This document shows positions 22,022 through 29,744 of a stretch of 32,117 nucleotides of DNA, piece after piece. A model generated the notes under the pieces. That model had not been told where the DNA came from, did no database searches, and worked only from the letters and a program-made list of their open reading frames with translations. This DNA comes from a virus: the IMG/VR virus record IMGVR_UViG_3300034356_001283, positions 1 to 32,117 of that record; one strand, written 5' to 3'. Positions within the stretch are counted from its first letter, which is position 1. Every line of letters starts with the position of its first letter. Both the position numbers and the translations under genes were made by a program.

Positions 22022-22425
22022 TGTTCAATCCATGCAGTAAAGGTTGCAGAATATAAGCCTGTGTCAATAAAACTTGGTCTTGGTGCGCCACGTTTTTTCT
22101 TAAAGCGACTACTTACGCCCATTAATGACGCTTTAGTAGGAATACCTTTAGCAGAGCCATCCATTTCTTTATTTTCAAGGAATCTTCTAAACTTTTCCCC
22201 AGTTGCTCCCAATACTTCAAAACCTTCTTCCTGCTTATGGGTTTTTCCATCAAGCATATAAAGATAAGTTTCTACTGCATCATCAGCTATTTCTTGCCCA
22301 TATTTTCTGGTAAAAAAGTCAAGAATACCATAACGCCCTTCTAAATCTTGAGCTACTTCACCTGTGGTTGTGTTTTCAGTATCTGCATAAGATACATCAA
22401 TAACACCCATGTGAAGTTTCATCAT
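22018..22425 (-). CDS. head-tail joining or minor tail protein
   Basis: A 135-residue protein from ATG 22425, which overlaps the upstream stop as ATGA with GGGG just before. 'VIDVSYADTENTTTGEVAQDLEGRYGILDFFTRKYGQEIADDAVETYLYMLDG' is followed by a basic loop ('SSRFKKKRGAPRPSFIDTGLYSATFTAWIE'), reminiscent of gp10/HK97-type tail completion proteins, with the conserved 'P.FidTGly..sf..w'. It lies among the connector genes. Placed by context; family call is tentative. Confidence 0.62.
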   Translation of the reverse strand: MMKLHMGVIDVSYADTENTTTGEVAQDLEGRYGILDFFTRKYGQEIADDAVETYLYMLDGKTHKQEEGFEVLGATGEKFRRFLENKEMDGSAKGIPTKASLMGVSSRFKKKRGAPRPSFIDTGLYSATFTAWIEQ

Positions 22426-22859
22426 GTAGAACCCCATAGAGTGCCGTAGGATTGCGCTAATCCCATATAGTTACGACCATAAGGAGTTTTAAGCATTTGA
22501 AGGTTAGCCATAGTCAGATTCTTCATAAACTCTGGGTTTAATAAAGATTGACCTGTACTTTCATCATGTGAGTCTGTTATTACACCCGGCACAAAATTAT
22601 TTATTTTAAAACTTGCCCGTAGATCAATAAAATAAGATTGACCAGATTGATCCTGAGCAAAATTAATTAAATTATCTGTCGCCAAGTTATATACGCATAA
22701 TTCATATATATTTGCGCTTATAGATGCCAATGTAATATTAACTATCTCAATAGAAATAGCATAAGAACTAGCAATAACAGGATTATTATCAGGTAAGTAA
22801 ACAGTGCTTATCCCAACAACATTGCGTAAATAACTGATATATCCTGCTAGTGATGGCAT
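22422..22859 (-). CDS. head-tail connector-like protein
   Basis: A 145-residue protein: 'MPSLAGYISYLRNVVGIST', then 'YAISIEIVNITLASISANIYELCVYNLATDNLINFAQDQS' (helical), and 'FFIDLRASF'-like strand 'YFIDLRASFKINNFVPGVITDSHDESTGQSLLNPEFMKNLTMANLQMLKTPYGRNYMGLAQSYGTLWGS'. The helical core, the length and the place two genes after the capsid fit a neck connector (gp6/gp15-type adaptor). The order after the capsid supports it; the precise fold is uncertain. Confidence 0.6.
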   Translation of the reverse strand: MPSLAGYISYLRNVVGISTVYLPDNNPVIASSYAISIEIVNITLASISANIYELCVYNLATDNLINFAQDQSGQSYFIDLRASFKINNFVPGVITDSHDESTGQSLLNPEFMKNLTMANLQMLKTPYGRNYMGLAQSYGTLWGST

Positions 22860-23333
22860 TTATTTTCTCTTACGTCCACGAGATACTTCAAATCCTTCTG
22901 ATATAGAAGGGTCTTTGTCTTGGCTAACTGCTTCAATTACTGAAGATCGAGTATTATTTACAGCACCCGGTGTTAACTGGTCAATATATTGGTCAGCCGC
23001 AATAGCCGCTGCTTTTCTAATTTCTTGACCACGCTCATCTAAAACTTTGTCGTTTAGATCAAACGCCAATTTAATATAGTCTAATTTTACTGGCGTATCT
23101 ACACTATAACATAAGCCAACAAAATCACGTTGGGCTTTGATTTTTGACGCATCAATAAATCCATATTGCTCATGTTGTTCAATAATGCTTCTTACTTCTT
23201 CGGGTTGTAAATCCCCATAGATTTGAATTTGTTGACCAGCAGAAATATGCTGATTCATTAATTTACTAGAGCCAATTACACGGTAGTGAAAATGCTCATT
23301 TTGTTTTTTGCTATTAGCAACGTAAAGTTTCAT
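22860..23333 (-). CDS. conserved phage protein downstream of capsid
   Basis: A 157-residue protein. It has 'MKLYVANSKKQNEHFHYRV', 'SAGQQIQIYGDLQPEEVRSIIEQHEQYGFIDASKI' and 'FVGLCYSVDTPVKLDYIKLAFDLNDKVLDERGQEIRKAAAIAAD'. I recognise this N-terminal layout from proteins that follow DUF2184 capsids, but no function has been shown to my knowledge. The C-terminus is charged and ends in RGRKRK. It starts after the hairpin region 23369-23392 and touches the next gene directly. Confidence 0.65.
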   Translation of the reverse strand: MKLYVANSKKQNEHFHYRVIGSSKLMNQHISAGQQIQIYGDLQPEEVRSIIEQHEQYGFIDASKIKAQRDFVGLCYSVDTPVKLDYIKLAFDLNDKVLDERGQEIRKAAAIAADQYIDQLTPGAVNNTRSSVIEAVSQDKDPSISEGFEVSRGRKRK

Positions 23334-23368
23334 CTTATTTATGTTTTGGTTATTTTAATTAGAAGATT

Positions 23369-23392
23369 GAGGTGGGATTTTATCCCCACCTC
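23369..23392 (-). terminator. hairpin downstream of capsid-endonuclease, attenuator or processing site
   Basis: GAGGTGGG (23369-23376) and CCCACCTC (23385-23392) form a perfect 8-bp GC-rich stem with an 8-base loop that can be extended by an A-T pair. On the minus strand it lies after the GIY-YIG gene and before the next gene. No uninterrupted T run follows (the sequence after it is AATCTTCTAATT), so it is a weak terminator, an attenuator, or a transcript-stabilising hairpin for capsid mRNA. Confidence 0.5.
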
Positions 23393-23421
23393 GCCCAAAA
23401 CATCCTTATTGTGGTGCTATC

Positions 23422-24288
23422 CTAACTAGATAATACAAGATTAAGTGCATCTTGTATCTTCTTTTCTTTTCTTCTAGCATGAGCATCAATCATTTTTTGT
23501 CTAGTTTCTTCTGATCTTTTTTGTCCTTTATGAGCTTCACTTATTTTTCGCTTATGCTCTTCAGATTTAGGAACATTTTTAAATCTTATACTTAATTTAT
23601 TTTTAAAATCAGAACTTCTTTTTTTTCCAATATTTGATTCCAAAACTTTTTTAAAATTTTCTTTTGCTTTTTCACTATTTTTTTGTCCATTGGACATGTT
23701 TATTTTTTGTTCGTCAGTAAAAATACGACCTTTCATTTTTAGAGAAAGATTAGCACAAAATTCAGGTGATTTTTTAACTCCTCTTAATGGTGCAATTCTT
23801 TTTTCAATAGTTTCAGCACTTTGTTTTTTACCTTTTTTCTTTTCAGATTGGCTTCTATTTGCCGCTTCTTTTTTAGGTGAATTTTTTTGTGCAATGCTCA
23901 TATTTAAACGCATTTGCTCAGTATAAACTCTGCCTACACAATTTTTATTACCTTTGCTTTTTTCAGATAATACTAATTTTGTTTCTTCAGAATGAGATGC
24001 TCCAGTCCATCCTTCACCGCCATCAGTGAAATTAACTAAATCAATATTCATCCCTCTAAGTTTACTAATTAACTCAACTTCATAAGCTAATGCGTCAACT
24101 TCTGTTTTAAATTCTTTTACTATACGAACAATGATATTTTCTTTGCCATATTTAGCAATAATGTTTTTATGATAAGGTGATCTTCCTGCAAAACGTCTTG
24201 CTCTGCGCCCAATACCTTTTCCTACATAAAAAATACCAAATTCATCCTCAGTATCAGGTCTTGAATGTGTATATACATAATGAATCAT
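23422..24288 (-). CDS. GIY-YIG homing endonuclease with NUMOD3-type repeats
   Basis: A 288-residue protein. Residues 1-95 are a GIY-YIG domain: 'YVYTH' and 'FYVGKG' stand for the GIY and YIG motifs, R28/R29/R32 follow, E70/E72 give the metal-binding glutamate, and 'LVNFTDGGEG' is the hallmark end. The rest is basic and contains repeated 'SEExxxKxSxAxKG...SEET' helices (about 97-120 and 245-275), the NUMOD3-type DNA-binding repeats of phage Seg-like endonucleases. It stands alone between capsid and next gene, with GGGGGG before ATG. It would promote its own spread among related phages. Confidence 0.9.
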   Translation of the reverse strand: MIHYVYTHSRPDTEDEFGIFYVGKGIGRRARRFAGRSPYHKNIIAKYGKENIIVRIVKEFKTEVDALAYEVELISKLRGMNIDLVNFTDGGEGWTGASHSEETKLVLSEKSKGNKNCVGRVYTEQMRLNMSIAQKNSPKKEAANRSQSEKKKGKKQSAETIEKRIAPLRGVKKSPEFCANLSLKMKGRIFTDEQKINMSNGQKNSEKAKENFKKVLESNIGKKRSSDFKNKLSIRFKNVPKSEEHKRKISEAHKGQKRSEETRQKMIDAHARRKEKKIQDALNLVLSS

Positions 24289-24315
24289 GAAACTACCCCC
24301 CTAATAAATAAGGAG

Positions 24316-24331
24316 GTAGTATATCATATTA
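24316..24331 (-). promoter_or_regulatory. extended -10-like element upstream of GIY-YIG gene
   Basis: On the minus strand this reads TAATATGATATACTAC, which contains TGATATACT, an extended -10 (TGnTATAnT). The same 16-base word with one change lies at 29727-29742 before the portal gene, at a similar distance (28 versus 34 bases) from the start codon. A perfect inverted repeat (24331-24350, AATACTAT/ATAGTATT) lies just upstream. Confidence 0.45.
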
Positions 24332-24351
24332 ATACTATATTGATAGTATTA

Positions 24352-25374
24352 TCACTGATATGCGGCACTGACAATTGTTACTGCTTCTGGACGCAATACC
24401 CAACCAGAAGTAATACGCAGTTCAGAAATAATGTTTGTACCACCTTGTGGCAGTGGAGAAACGATTTCTTTCGGAGCTGCCATATCAGACAACATCAATA
24501 TAGTTGCATCTAAGCCTGGGGCTAGTTTTGCAAATTCGTTGGTGTTTGGAGTGCCAACTGGTTTTTTGATGGTAGGAGCAGAGATAATGATAGCATCAGT
24601 ACCACCAGCACCTTGACCAATCAAAGTATCATCCAACAACCACTCAACATCATCACCATGTAGGCTTGCTACTTTTTCTACCATTTCAGCGATAGTTGCA
24701 GTACCAGCACCTTCACGTTGGAATTGAGTTAACTGAACAATGCCAGTATAAGTCAATGCAACTTGAATACGTTGTGGAGTAGTAATTGTGATTTTACCTG
24801 GCATACCAACTTGCATCATGCGCGTTTTTAATGCTCCAATTTGACCTAGCAAGAACTGACCTAATTGACCATTATCATAAGTTACGATAGTAGTATTGCC
24901 ATTAGAGTCAGCAGGAAGGTTAACAGCAGTAGCACCAGTTGCATTTAAAATACCTTCGCCATTTGCAGGGCTAAAACCGTACAATAAAGCGTTACGCATT
25001 TGTTGGAAAATACCTTGACGCATACCTAATCTTTGCGCTTCTGGAAGTGAAATACCCCAGTTGCCAGCCGCAGCCAAATCATGGTGATCGTAATCAGCTT
25101 GCGTACGGATAAGATAAGTTGGTGTATTGATTTGTTGCGCTGTTATAGCAACACCAGGTAATACATTATAAGCATTAGTACCAGCGGCAACTTTAGTTCT
25201 TACATCAACTTTCTTGATGTAAACTTGAAGATCGCCTTCAGACAAACGTACCATTGGTGCGCCATCTGGCAACATACCAAAAGCACCCGATGCTTGTTGA
25301 TATTGAAGAAGTAACTCAGGTAGTACCAGCGATGGGTTGACCTGAATCCAACTTGGAGTAATATTTCCAGCCAT
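24352..25374 (-). CDS. major capsid protein (DUF2184 family)
   Basis: A 340-residue major head protein of the DUF2184 (HK97-fold) family. Residues 1-80 include 'LVLPELLLQYQQASGAFGMLPDGAPMVRLSEGDLQVYIKKVDVRT'; 'GNWGISLPEAQRLGMRQGIFQQMRNALLYGF' is the family's central helix-turn, and the end 'ELRITSGWVLRPEAVTIVSAAYQ' is the usual C-terminal strand. No N-terminal extension longer than a few residues is visible, in line with scaffolding by the separate DUF2213 protein. It follows the cement protein gene and is followed by an inserted homing endonuclease. The stop lies before a palindrome. Confidence 0.92.
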   Translation of the reverse strand: MAGNITPSWIQVNPSLVLPELLLQYQQASGAFGMLPDGAPMVRLSEGDLQVYIKKVDVRTKVAAGTNAYNVLPGVAITAQQINTPTYLIRTQADYDHHDLAAAGNWGISLPEAQRLGMRQGIFQQMRNALLYGFSPANGEGILNATGATAVNLPADSNGNTTIVTYDNGQLGQFLLGQIGALKTRMMQVGMPGKITITTPQRIQVALTYTGIVQLTQFQREGAGTATIAEMVEKVASLHGDDVEWLLDDTLIGQGAGGTDAIIISAPTIKKPVGTPNTNEFAKLAPGLDATILMLSDMAAPKEIVSPLPQGGTNIISELRITSGWVLRPEAVTIVSAAYQ

Positions 25375-25386
25375 TGTTAAATTCCT

Positions 25387-25983
25387 TTAGATTTGAATTA
25401 GGGCTACAGAGCCAGAATTGTTCCAAGTAGTGTTACCACCACTGTACGAAACTGTTTTGCTGTTACCAATGTTTAAACCAATGATTTTACATGGTAAAGC
25501 ACCGATACCAGCACTGTATGCAATCAATTTTTGGTTAGTAAAGTCCCAGCTAACTTGTACGTTAGTTGCGCCAGTTAATAGAGTAGCCGCTAGTGCCGCT
25601 TCAATAGCTACTGGAATTTTAGCCAACGAACCAAAACGATAGAAATTTGCAGTTTGACCAACTTGACCAGTTGGTACTGGTGATTGCGGAGTATTTATCC
25701 AAGCATGTGCTTGATTGAATACTGAGAAGCCAGCAACAGCCGCATTAGTTAATGCTCTACCTACAGTGCTTCCTAATACATAATTAGCATCTGTTGGTAA
25801 GTTTTCATAAAGTGCAATAGCACCCCACATTGGCAATGTTTCAGAACTAGCAATAACGCCACCAGCTAATTGAAAGCGAACGGCTGGTTCGTCAATTGCT
25901 TCACCCTGAACATAACCAGTTGAAGAAATACTAAATCCACCAAGAGCATTGGTGGTTTGCATTGGGTTAATACTTAATGACAT
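25387..25983 (-). CDS. capsid cement or decoration protein
   Basis: A 198-residue protein that precedes the capsid gene, as the structural cement protein does in related phages. 'GGFSISSTGYVQGEAIDEPAVRFQLAGGVIASSETLPMWGAIALYENLP', 'AGFSVFNQAHAWINTPQSPVPTGQVGQTANFYRFGSLAKIPVAIEA' and 'IGALPCKIIGLNIGNSKTVSY' show beta-rich content with regular G/V/A. 'WD...QKLIAY' is the usual strand near the end. Function is assembly or stability of the head; the family name is given from pattern and context. Confidence 0.78.
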   Translation of the reverse strand: MSLSINPMQTTNALGGFSISSTGYVQGEAIDEPAVRFQLAGGVIASSETLPMWGAIALYENLPTDANYVLGSTVGRALTNAAVAGFSVFNQAHAWINTPQSPVPTGQVGQTANFYRFGSLAKIPVAIEAALAATLLTGATNVQVSWDFTNQKLIAYSAGIGALPCKIIGLNIGNSKTVSYSGGNTTWNNSGSVALIQI

Positions 25984-25988
25984 ATCTA

Positions 25989-27431
25989 TTATCCTTTAGT
26001 GTTGATGCCGACAAGTTTAGAACCGGGCAATTTAAATTGTCCCATCCAAGCATTAGAGTCGCCAGAGAAAGTAGTGATTTCTGTACCGCCACGCATACGA
26101 GTAGTGCTTTCACGCAGTACGCCTTCACCATAAGAAGCTGGCATATTAGCGGCAGACATAGCGTCAGCATAAATAGCACGTTCAGCTATACCGAGTGAGT
26201 TTCCTAATACAGACAAGTCCATATCTTTCCAATCAGCACTGTATTTTTTAAACATGTCAGCTACTCTTCTGCGATATGACAAAGGTTTTTCACCCATCAT
26301 AGGAGCAGGAGCTTTGTCGCCAAATGCGTGGGCAACTGAATCAGCTTTAGCTTGTGCCGCAGATAGCTCATTAAGATCAGCATCAGACAAGATAGCTGGC
26401 ATACGAGCTTCAATAGATGCTATTTTAGCTTTCATTGCCGCATTTTCTTTCATAATAGAATCAGCTACCACTTTAGCCTCCATTTCCTTTTTGTTATCAC
26501 TTTCTTCATTACCTTCACCATCAAAACGAGTTTTTGCATCGTCATCGCACATATCTTCATCGCACATGTCATTAGCTTGTGCTTTGTTGCGAATCATATC
26601 TTCTTTCGAGTCGACAACGGGAACAATAGGCTCACCGCCTAGTTCTGGGTCGCCAAGTAAAGAAACTCCTTCTTCGTGACCTTCAGCAGCTTTTGCTTCG
26701 GCTTGTTTCAAGGTAGCAACATCAGCGGCTAGTCCTTGCACGAGTTTAAATAAATCACCCAAACTGGGTTCAGGTGAAGCTGGTACTGCTTCTGCGATGT
26801 CGCTCATTGAATCAATCCTTACTGGTTGTTGTGTGGAAACGCCTAACGGTTCACCGCCTTTTTCCCAAACGCCTTGCAAACAAATTGCAAGATGGTCAAG
26901 TAAAGCTGGTTCACCTTCAATTAACAATGGATAAGCCTCATCCTCTGCAATATTATTGCGTTGCATTTCACTTATCACACTATCATTGTCTTTTAATGTT
27001 GTCAATACTGCTTTGGCTAGTATCACGCCTGGTGATGTTGAAAGCTGTTTGCTCTCCATTTCCTGTATGGCGTTTTCATCATAAATTCTTGCAATACCCC
27101 AAACTTCAGAATCAATAATATATGCTTGCATTATTGAGCCGATGACACGTTTGGAAAATTCTTCTGTATCTAATATTTGTGCGTCAGGATGAAACCAAAT
27201 TACAGGTAGTCCTGCACATCGGTCTAAAAAATCTTGGTTGAGGTAATTATCTGGATTACGGTAAACGTATTCAGGTTTTTGTATGATATTTCCAGCATCA
27301 TTTGTTTTTTCATCACGAAAAGCAACACCAGTACCTGTAATGCGTAAAGCATAAAGATACATATTACCATATTGTTGAGGGCTATCTAAATCCCCAGAAA
27401 TAATAGCTCTAGCAACATCCAATTCGTTCAT
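25989..27431 (-). CDS. DUF2213 prohead protease fused to scaffold
   Basis: A 480-residue protein. Residues 1-170 are a DUF2213-type domain: 'YLYALRITGTGVAFRDEKTNDAGNIIQKPEYVYRNPDNYLNQDFLDRCAGLPVIWFHPDAQ', 'RVIGSIMQAYIIDSEVWGIARIYDENAIQEM' and 'QLSTSPGVI', with the H82-P and S-T-S-P residues expected in the serine-protease-like fold. Residues 200-340 are acidic and helical, with a cysteine/aspartate stretch ('DMCDEDMCDDDAK') and a coiled-coil ('MKENAAMKAKIASIEARMP'), i.e. the scaffold part. The C-terminus has a structured end. It overlaps the head-morphogenesis gene by 4 bases (ATGA). Confidence 0.85.
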   Translation of the reverse strand: MNELDVARAIISGDLDSPQQYGNMYLYALRITGTGVAFRDEKTNDAGNIIQKPEYVYRNPDNYLNQDFLDRCAGLPVIWFHPDAQILDTEEFSKRVIGSIMQAYIIDSEVWGIARIYDENAIQEMESKQLSTSPGVILAKAVLTTLKDNDSVISEMQRNNIAEDEAYPLLIEGEPALLDHLAICLQGVWEKGGEPLGVSTQQPVRIDSMSDIAEAVPASPEPSLGDLFKLVQGLAADVATLKQAEAKAAEGHEEGVSLLGDPELGGEPIVPVVDSKEDMIRNKAQANDMCDEDMCDDDAKTRFDGEGNEESDNKKEMEAKVVADSIMKENAAMKAKIASIEARMPAILSDADLNELSAAQAKADSVAHAFGDKAPAPMMGEKPLSYRRRVADMFKKYSADWKDMDLSVLGNSLGIAERAIYADAMSAANMPASYGEGVLRESTTRMRGGTEITTFSGDSNAWMGQFKLPGSKLVGINTKG

Positions 27432-28219
27432 ATCAACTCCAATCCTTTTTTCGTCAACATTTCTTTAGGTAACTTTCTTAAACTATAGATATATTCATAA
27501 GAACACCGACAATAGATTTCTTCGGCTGGCATTGTTATTTGGTCAGTATATCCTGCAACACCAACTTTCATTAAGCCATCTTCCATAGCCCAATTTCCCC
27601 GTATAGCATATATTTTATCATCACGTTCTTTATGATCGACACGATAATTATAATTTGCTTGTCTGAAACGTGAGTGCCATATAGCCGCAATTGCTCCACC
27701 ACCTTCAGCTACAACTGCATTAATATTAGCAGTTAATTTATGCCCTTGATCTATCATCACCCTTCTTTCTTCAAAAGGCAATGATGCTAATGGTTTTGCT
27801 ATAGATGCTTTAATTTCTCTTTTGGCAACAACATCTGAGCCACCATTAGGAATTGAAGTTGACCAACCTTGAAAGCGTTGCATAGTACGCTCTATCATTT
27901 GCTCACGATTTAACGTAATCAAATTAGCAGATGTCGCAATTCGTCTGGTTAATTCGCCACGCAGTTCTGGCTTAACTTTATCAATGGTAAATTTGGATAC
28001 GCCTTTATGCTTGGTAATAGCAGTAGGGCTTGTTACTAGGCGTTTAAATATATCACCCATAGCGTCATCAAGTTTTTGCTTAATAACATGATCTGGTTGC
28101 ATTTCTTGAATGAGTGCATTGCGTAGAGCCTTCATCCACCTATCAATGCGAGATTGGCTATCAAAGCCATTAATGGCAATGTCTATAACTGCTTTGGTCA
28201 ATACTTCTTTAAACTTCAT
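27428..28219 (-). CDS. head morphogenesis protein (SPP1 gp7 / Mu F-like)
   Basis: A 263-residue protein from ATG 28219, which overlaps the portal end by 11 bases; a start at 28288 would read the glutamine-rich portal tail out of frame. The C-terminal portion has the Mu F signature: 'AIWHSRFRQANYNYRVDHKERDDKIYAIRGNWA', 'GVAGYTDQITMPAEEIYCRCSYEYIYSL' (H-x-x-RD...CRC). It is a minor head protein that acts at the portal vertex, perhaps ejected with DNA. The order portal - this gene - protease is standard. Confidence 0.85.
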   Translation of the reverse strand: MKFKEVLTKAVIDIAINGFDSQSRIDRWMKALRNALIQEMQPDHVIKQKLDDAMGDIFKRLVTSPTAITKHKGVSKFTIDKVKPELRGELTRRIATSANLITLNREQMIERTMQRFQGWSTSIPNGGSDVVAKREIKASIAKPLASLPFEERRVMIDQGHKLTANINAVVAEGGGAIAAIWHSRFRQANYNYRVDHKERDDKIYAIRGNWAMEDGLMKVGVAGYTDQITMPAEEIYCRCSYEYIYSLRKLPKEMLTKKGLELI

Positions 28220-29693
28220 TGCTACCAAAAGGTTGCGCTTGTTGTTCAGTTTGTTCTTGTTCAGTTTGTCCAAATTGCTCTTGACCAAACGGCATTACTG
28301 GCTGTGGATCGTACGCCATTAATAACTCCATATCAAAATTTAACTTATTAGGGAATGTCATTTTTAATTCATTGACATTCTCAGCCGCCCATTCAAGCAA
28401 TACTGCTTTGTTCTGCGGGTCAAGATGAGATACTAATTTATCAACTATACCCTGTATTCCATCTAACTTTACTTTTTCAGAATTTAATATTGTTTCTTTA
28501 CGTTCATCTATTAAATCAGGAAATTTTGCTATAAAACTATTTGCCCAACGATAAAACGCAGTCATATAGTCTATAGCACCATATTCCGCTGGCATCTGTT
28601 GTTGTAGCGTTGCATAAAAGTCTGGAGTCCATGCTTTACGTTGCACAATCTTAGTCATAAACTCAAATGACTCTTCCATGTCCATACGCACACGATCTAT
28701 AAACTGTGCAATTGCTTTGGCATCTTCTGTGCCTTCACCAAAACCTTCAGCAAAACTATCTTGCGTCAATAACTGTGCTGGCGTTTCTGCGGCTGTGGCA
28801 ATATTGGTTATAATGTTTTTACGGGTAATTGATACCGCACCTTCAATATTTGTAAGGTTTATTGATTCAACAGATTCTTCCAATCCCATACTAAACACAT
28901 TACCCGTTCTAGCATCTTTTAATACTTGGCGTTTTATGTTAGCGGCTTTGCTCATTATATTGTCAACAATAGAACCAGCTTGTTTCATTTTGGCTACTAA
29001 CAAGCCAGCTTTATCCTGCACCAAATCATCGGTAATCATTGATCTGATAAATGATTTTAGCGGAAACAAGGCACGTTGATATTTACTTCTGCCTACAAAA
29101 CCAAAAGCAGAGCTTGTAAATTGAATGTACACTGGATCTTCATTCATCACCACTAAACAGCGTGACGGATGATAAGCTTCCCCAGCTACCGAAACAGAAA
29201 CGGGCGTTTGAAATGTTTTTGATGCAGGATTTTGGTCTAGCACTAATGAACCAGCGGTATTCATTGGGTCAAAAGTATGGAATATTATTTCCAGTTCATG
29301 CAATCTATCTGGTGGAATAATATCTGAACGCTTATAAGGCAAATCAGTATCAGGATTAATTCCGGTAACATCATATGCTAATGTAGCAACACCATAGATA
29401 GAGGCAAGTCTAGCAACGTTCTCAATATACTTATCGCACTTCATCAACTTCCATTGGCGTTCAAATGATTCTGTAACTAAATCTTCTGGACTATCTGGAA
29501 CGGATATTTCTCGGGCTTTTGATAACGCCAATGATATTGGTGCATCAATTAACTTTTTACCCATCGGATGATAGGTATATATTGTTTTACATAATTGATA
29601 GCTTGGTTCACTACCTGGCTGGATAAAATCCGCCATAAGTAATTGCTGTAATGGGCTATCTAGTGCCGTTCCGCCTATTTCAAGAGTTGACAT
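28209..29693 (-). CDS. portal protein (DUF1073 family)
   Basis: A 494-residue portal subunit, twelve of which form the ring for packaging and exit of DNA. Family pattern: 'LPQQ..MAdFI'-like start, 'YTYHPMGKKLIDAPISLALSKAREI', 'ASIYGVATLAYDVTG', 'FHTFDPMNTAGSLVLDQNPASKTFQTPVSVSV', 'YHPSRCLVVMNEDPVYIQFTSSAFGFVGRSKYQRALFPLKSFIRSMITDDLVQDKAGLLVAKMKQ' and 'PAQLLTQDSFAEGFGEGTEDAKAIAQFIDRVR'. The C-terminal tail is glutamine-rich. AAGGA lies 5-9 bases before ATG. It follows the terminase after a 51-base gap that holds a -10-like element and a small palindrome. Confidence 0.92.
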   Translation of the reverse strand: MSTLEIGGTALDSPLQQLLMADFIQPGSEPSYQLCKTIYTYHPMGKKLIDAPISLALSKAREISVPDSPEDLVTESFERQWKLMKCDKYIENVARLASIYGVATLAYDVTGINPDTDLPYKRSDIIPPDRLHELEIIFHTFDPMNTAGSLVLDQNPASKTFQTPVSVSVAGEAYHPSRCLVVMNEDPVYIQFTSSAFGFVGRSKYQRALFPLKSFIRSMITDDLVQDKAGLLVAKMKQAGSIVDNIMSKAANIKRQVLKDARTGNVFSMGLEESVESINLTNIEGAVSITRKNIITNIATAAETPAQLLTQDSFAEGFGEGTEDAKAIAQFIDRVRMDMEESFEFMTKIVQRKAWTPDFYATLQQQMPAEYGAIDYMTAFYRWANSFIAKFPDLIDERKETILNSEKVKLDGIQGIVDKLVSHLDPQNKAVLLEWAAENVNELKMTFPNKLNFDMELLMAYDPQPVMPFGQEQFGQTEQEQTEQQAQPFGSNEV

Positions 29694-29726
29694 TATTCCT
29701 TATCCTGCCTTTATGACGTTGTTAAC

Positions 29727-29742
29727 GTAATATATCATATTA
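29727..29742 (-). promoter_or_regulatory. extended -10-like element upstream of portal
   Basis: On the minus strand the sequence is TAATATGATATATTAC, with TGATATATT as an extended -10. It is 15/16 identical to 24316-24331 and lies 34 bases before the portal start. A short inverted repeat, ACGTT-GTT-AACGT (29716-29728), overlaps its downstream edge. No good -35 is seen; an activator or phage factor may be needed. Confidence 0.45.
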
Positions 29743-29744
29743 TT

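Noticed and set aside
26254-26679. 141-codon plus-strand frame opposite the protease-scaffold gene
   Set aside because: The opposite strand is a clearly assigned DUF2213 protein with overlaps to neighbours; this frame has serine/alanine-rich composition typical of antisense reading and no ribosome site.
28220-28288. Upstream start (28288) for the head morphogenesis gene
   Set aside because: The 23 added residues are only the glutamine-rich portal C-terminus read in another frame, without a ribosome site; ATG 28219 gives the usual start.
28209-29693. Label 'anti-CBASS Acb1' for the DUF1073 protein
   Set aside because: Some databases attach this name to relatives, but the catalytic H-x-T pairs of Acb1 are not seen here, and the position and full-length portal pattern support a portal only.
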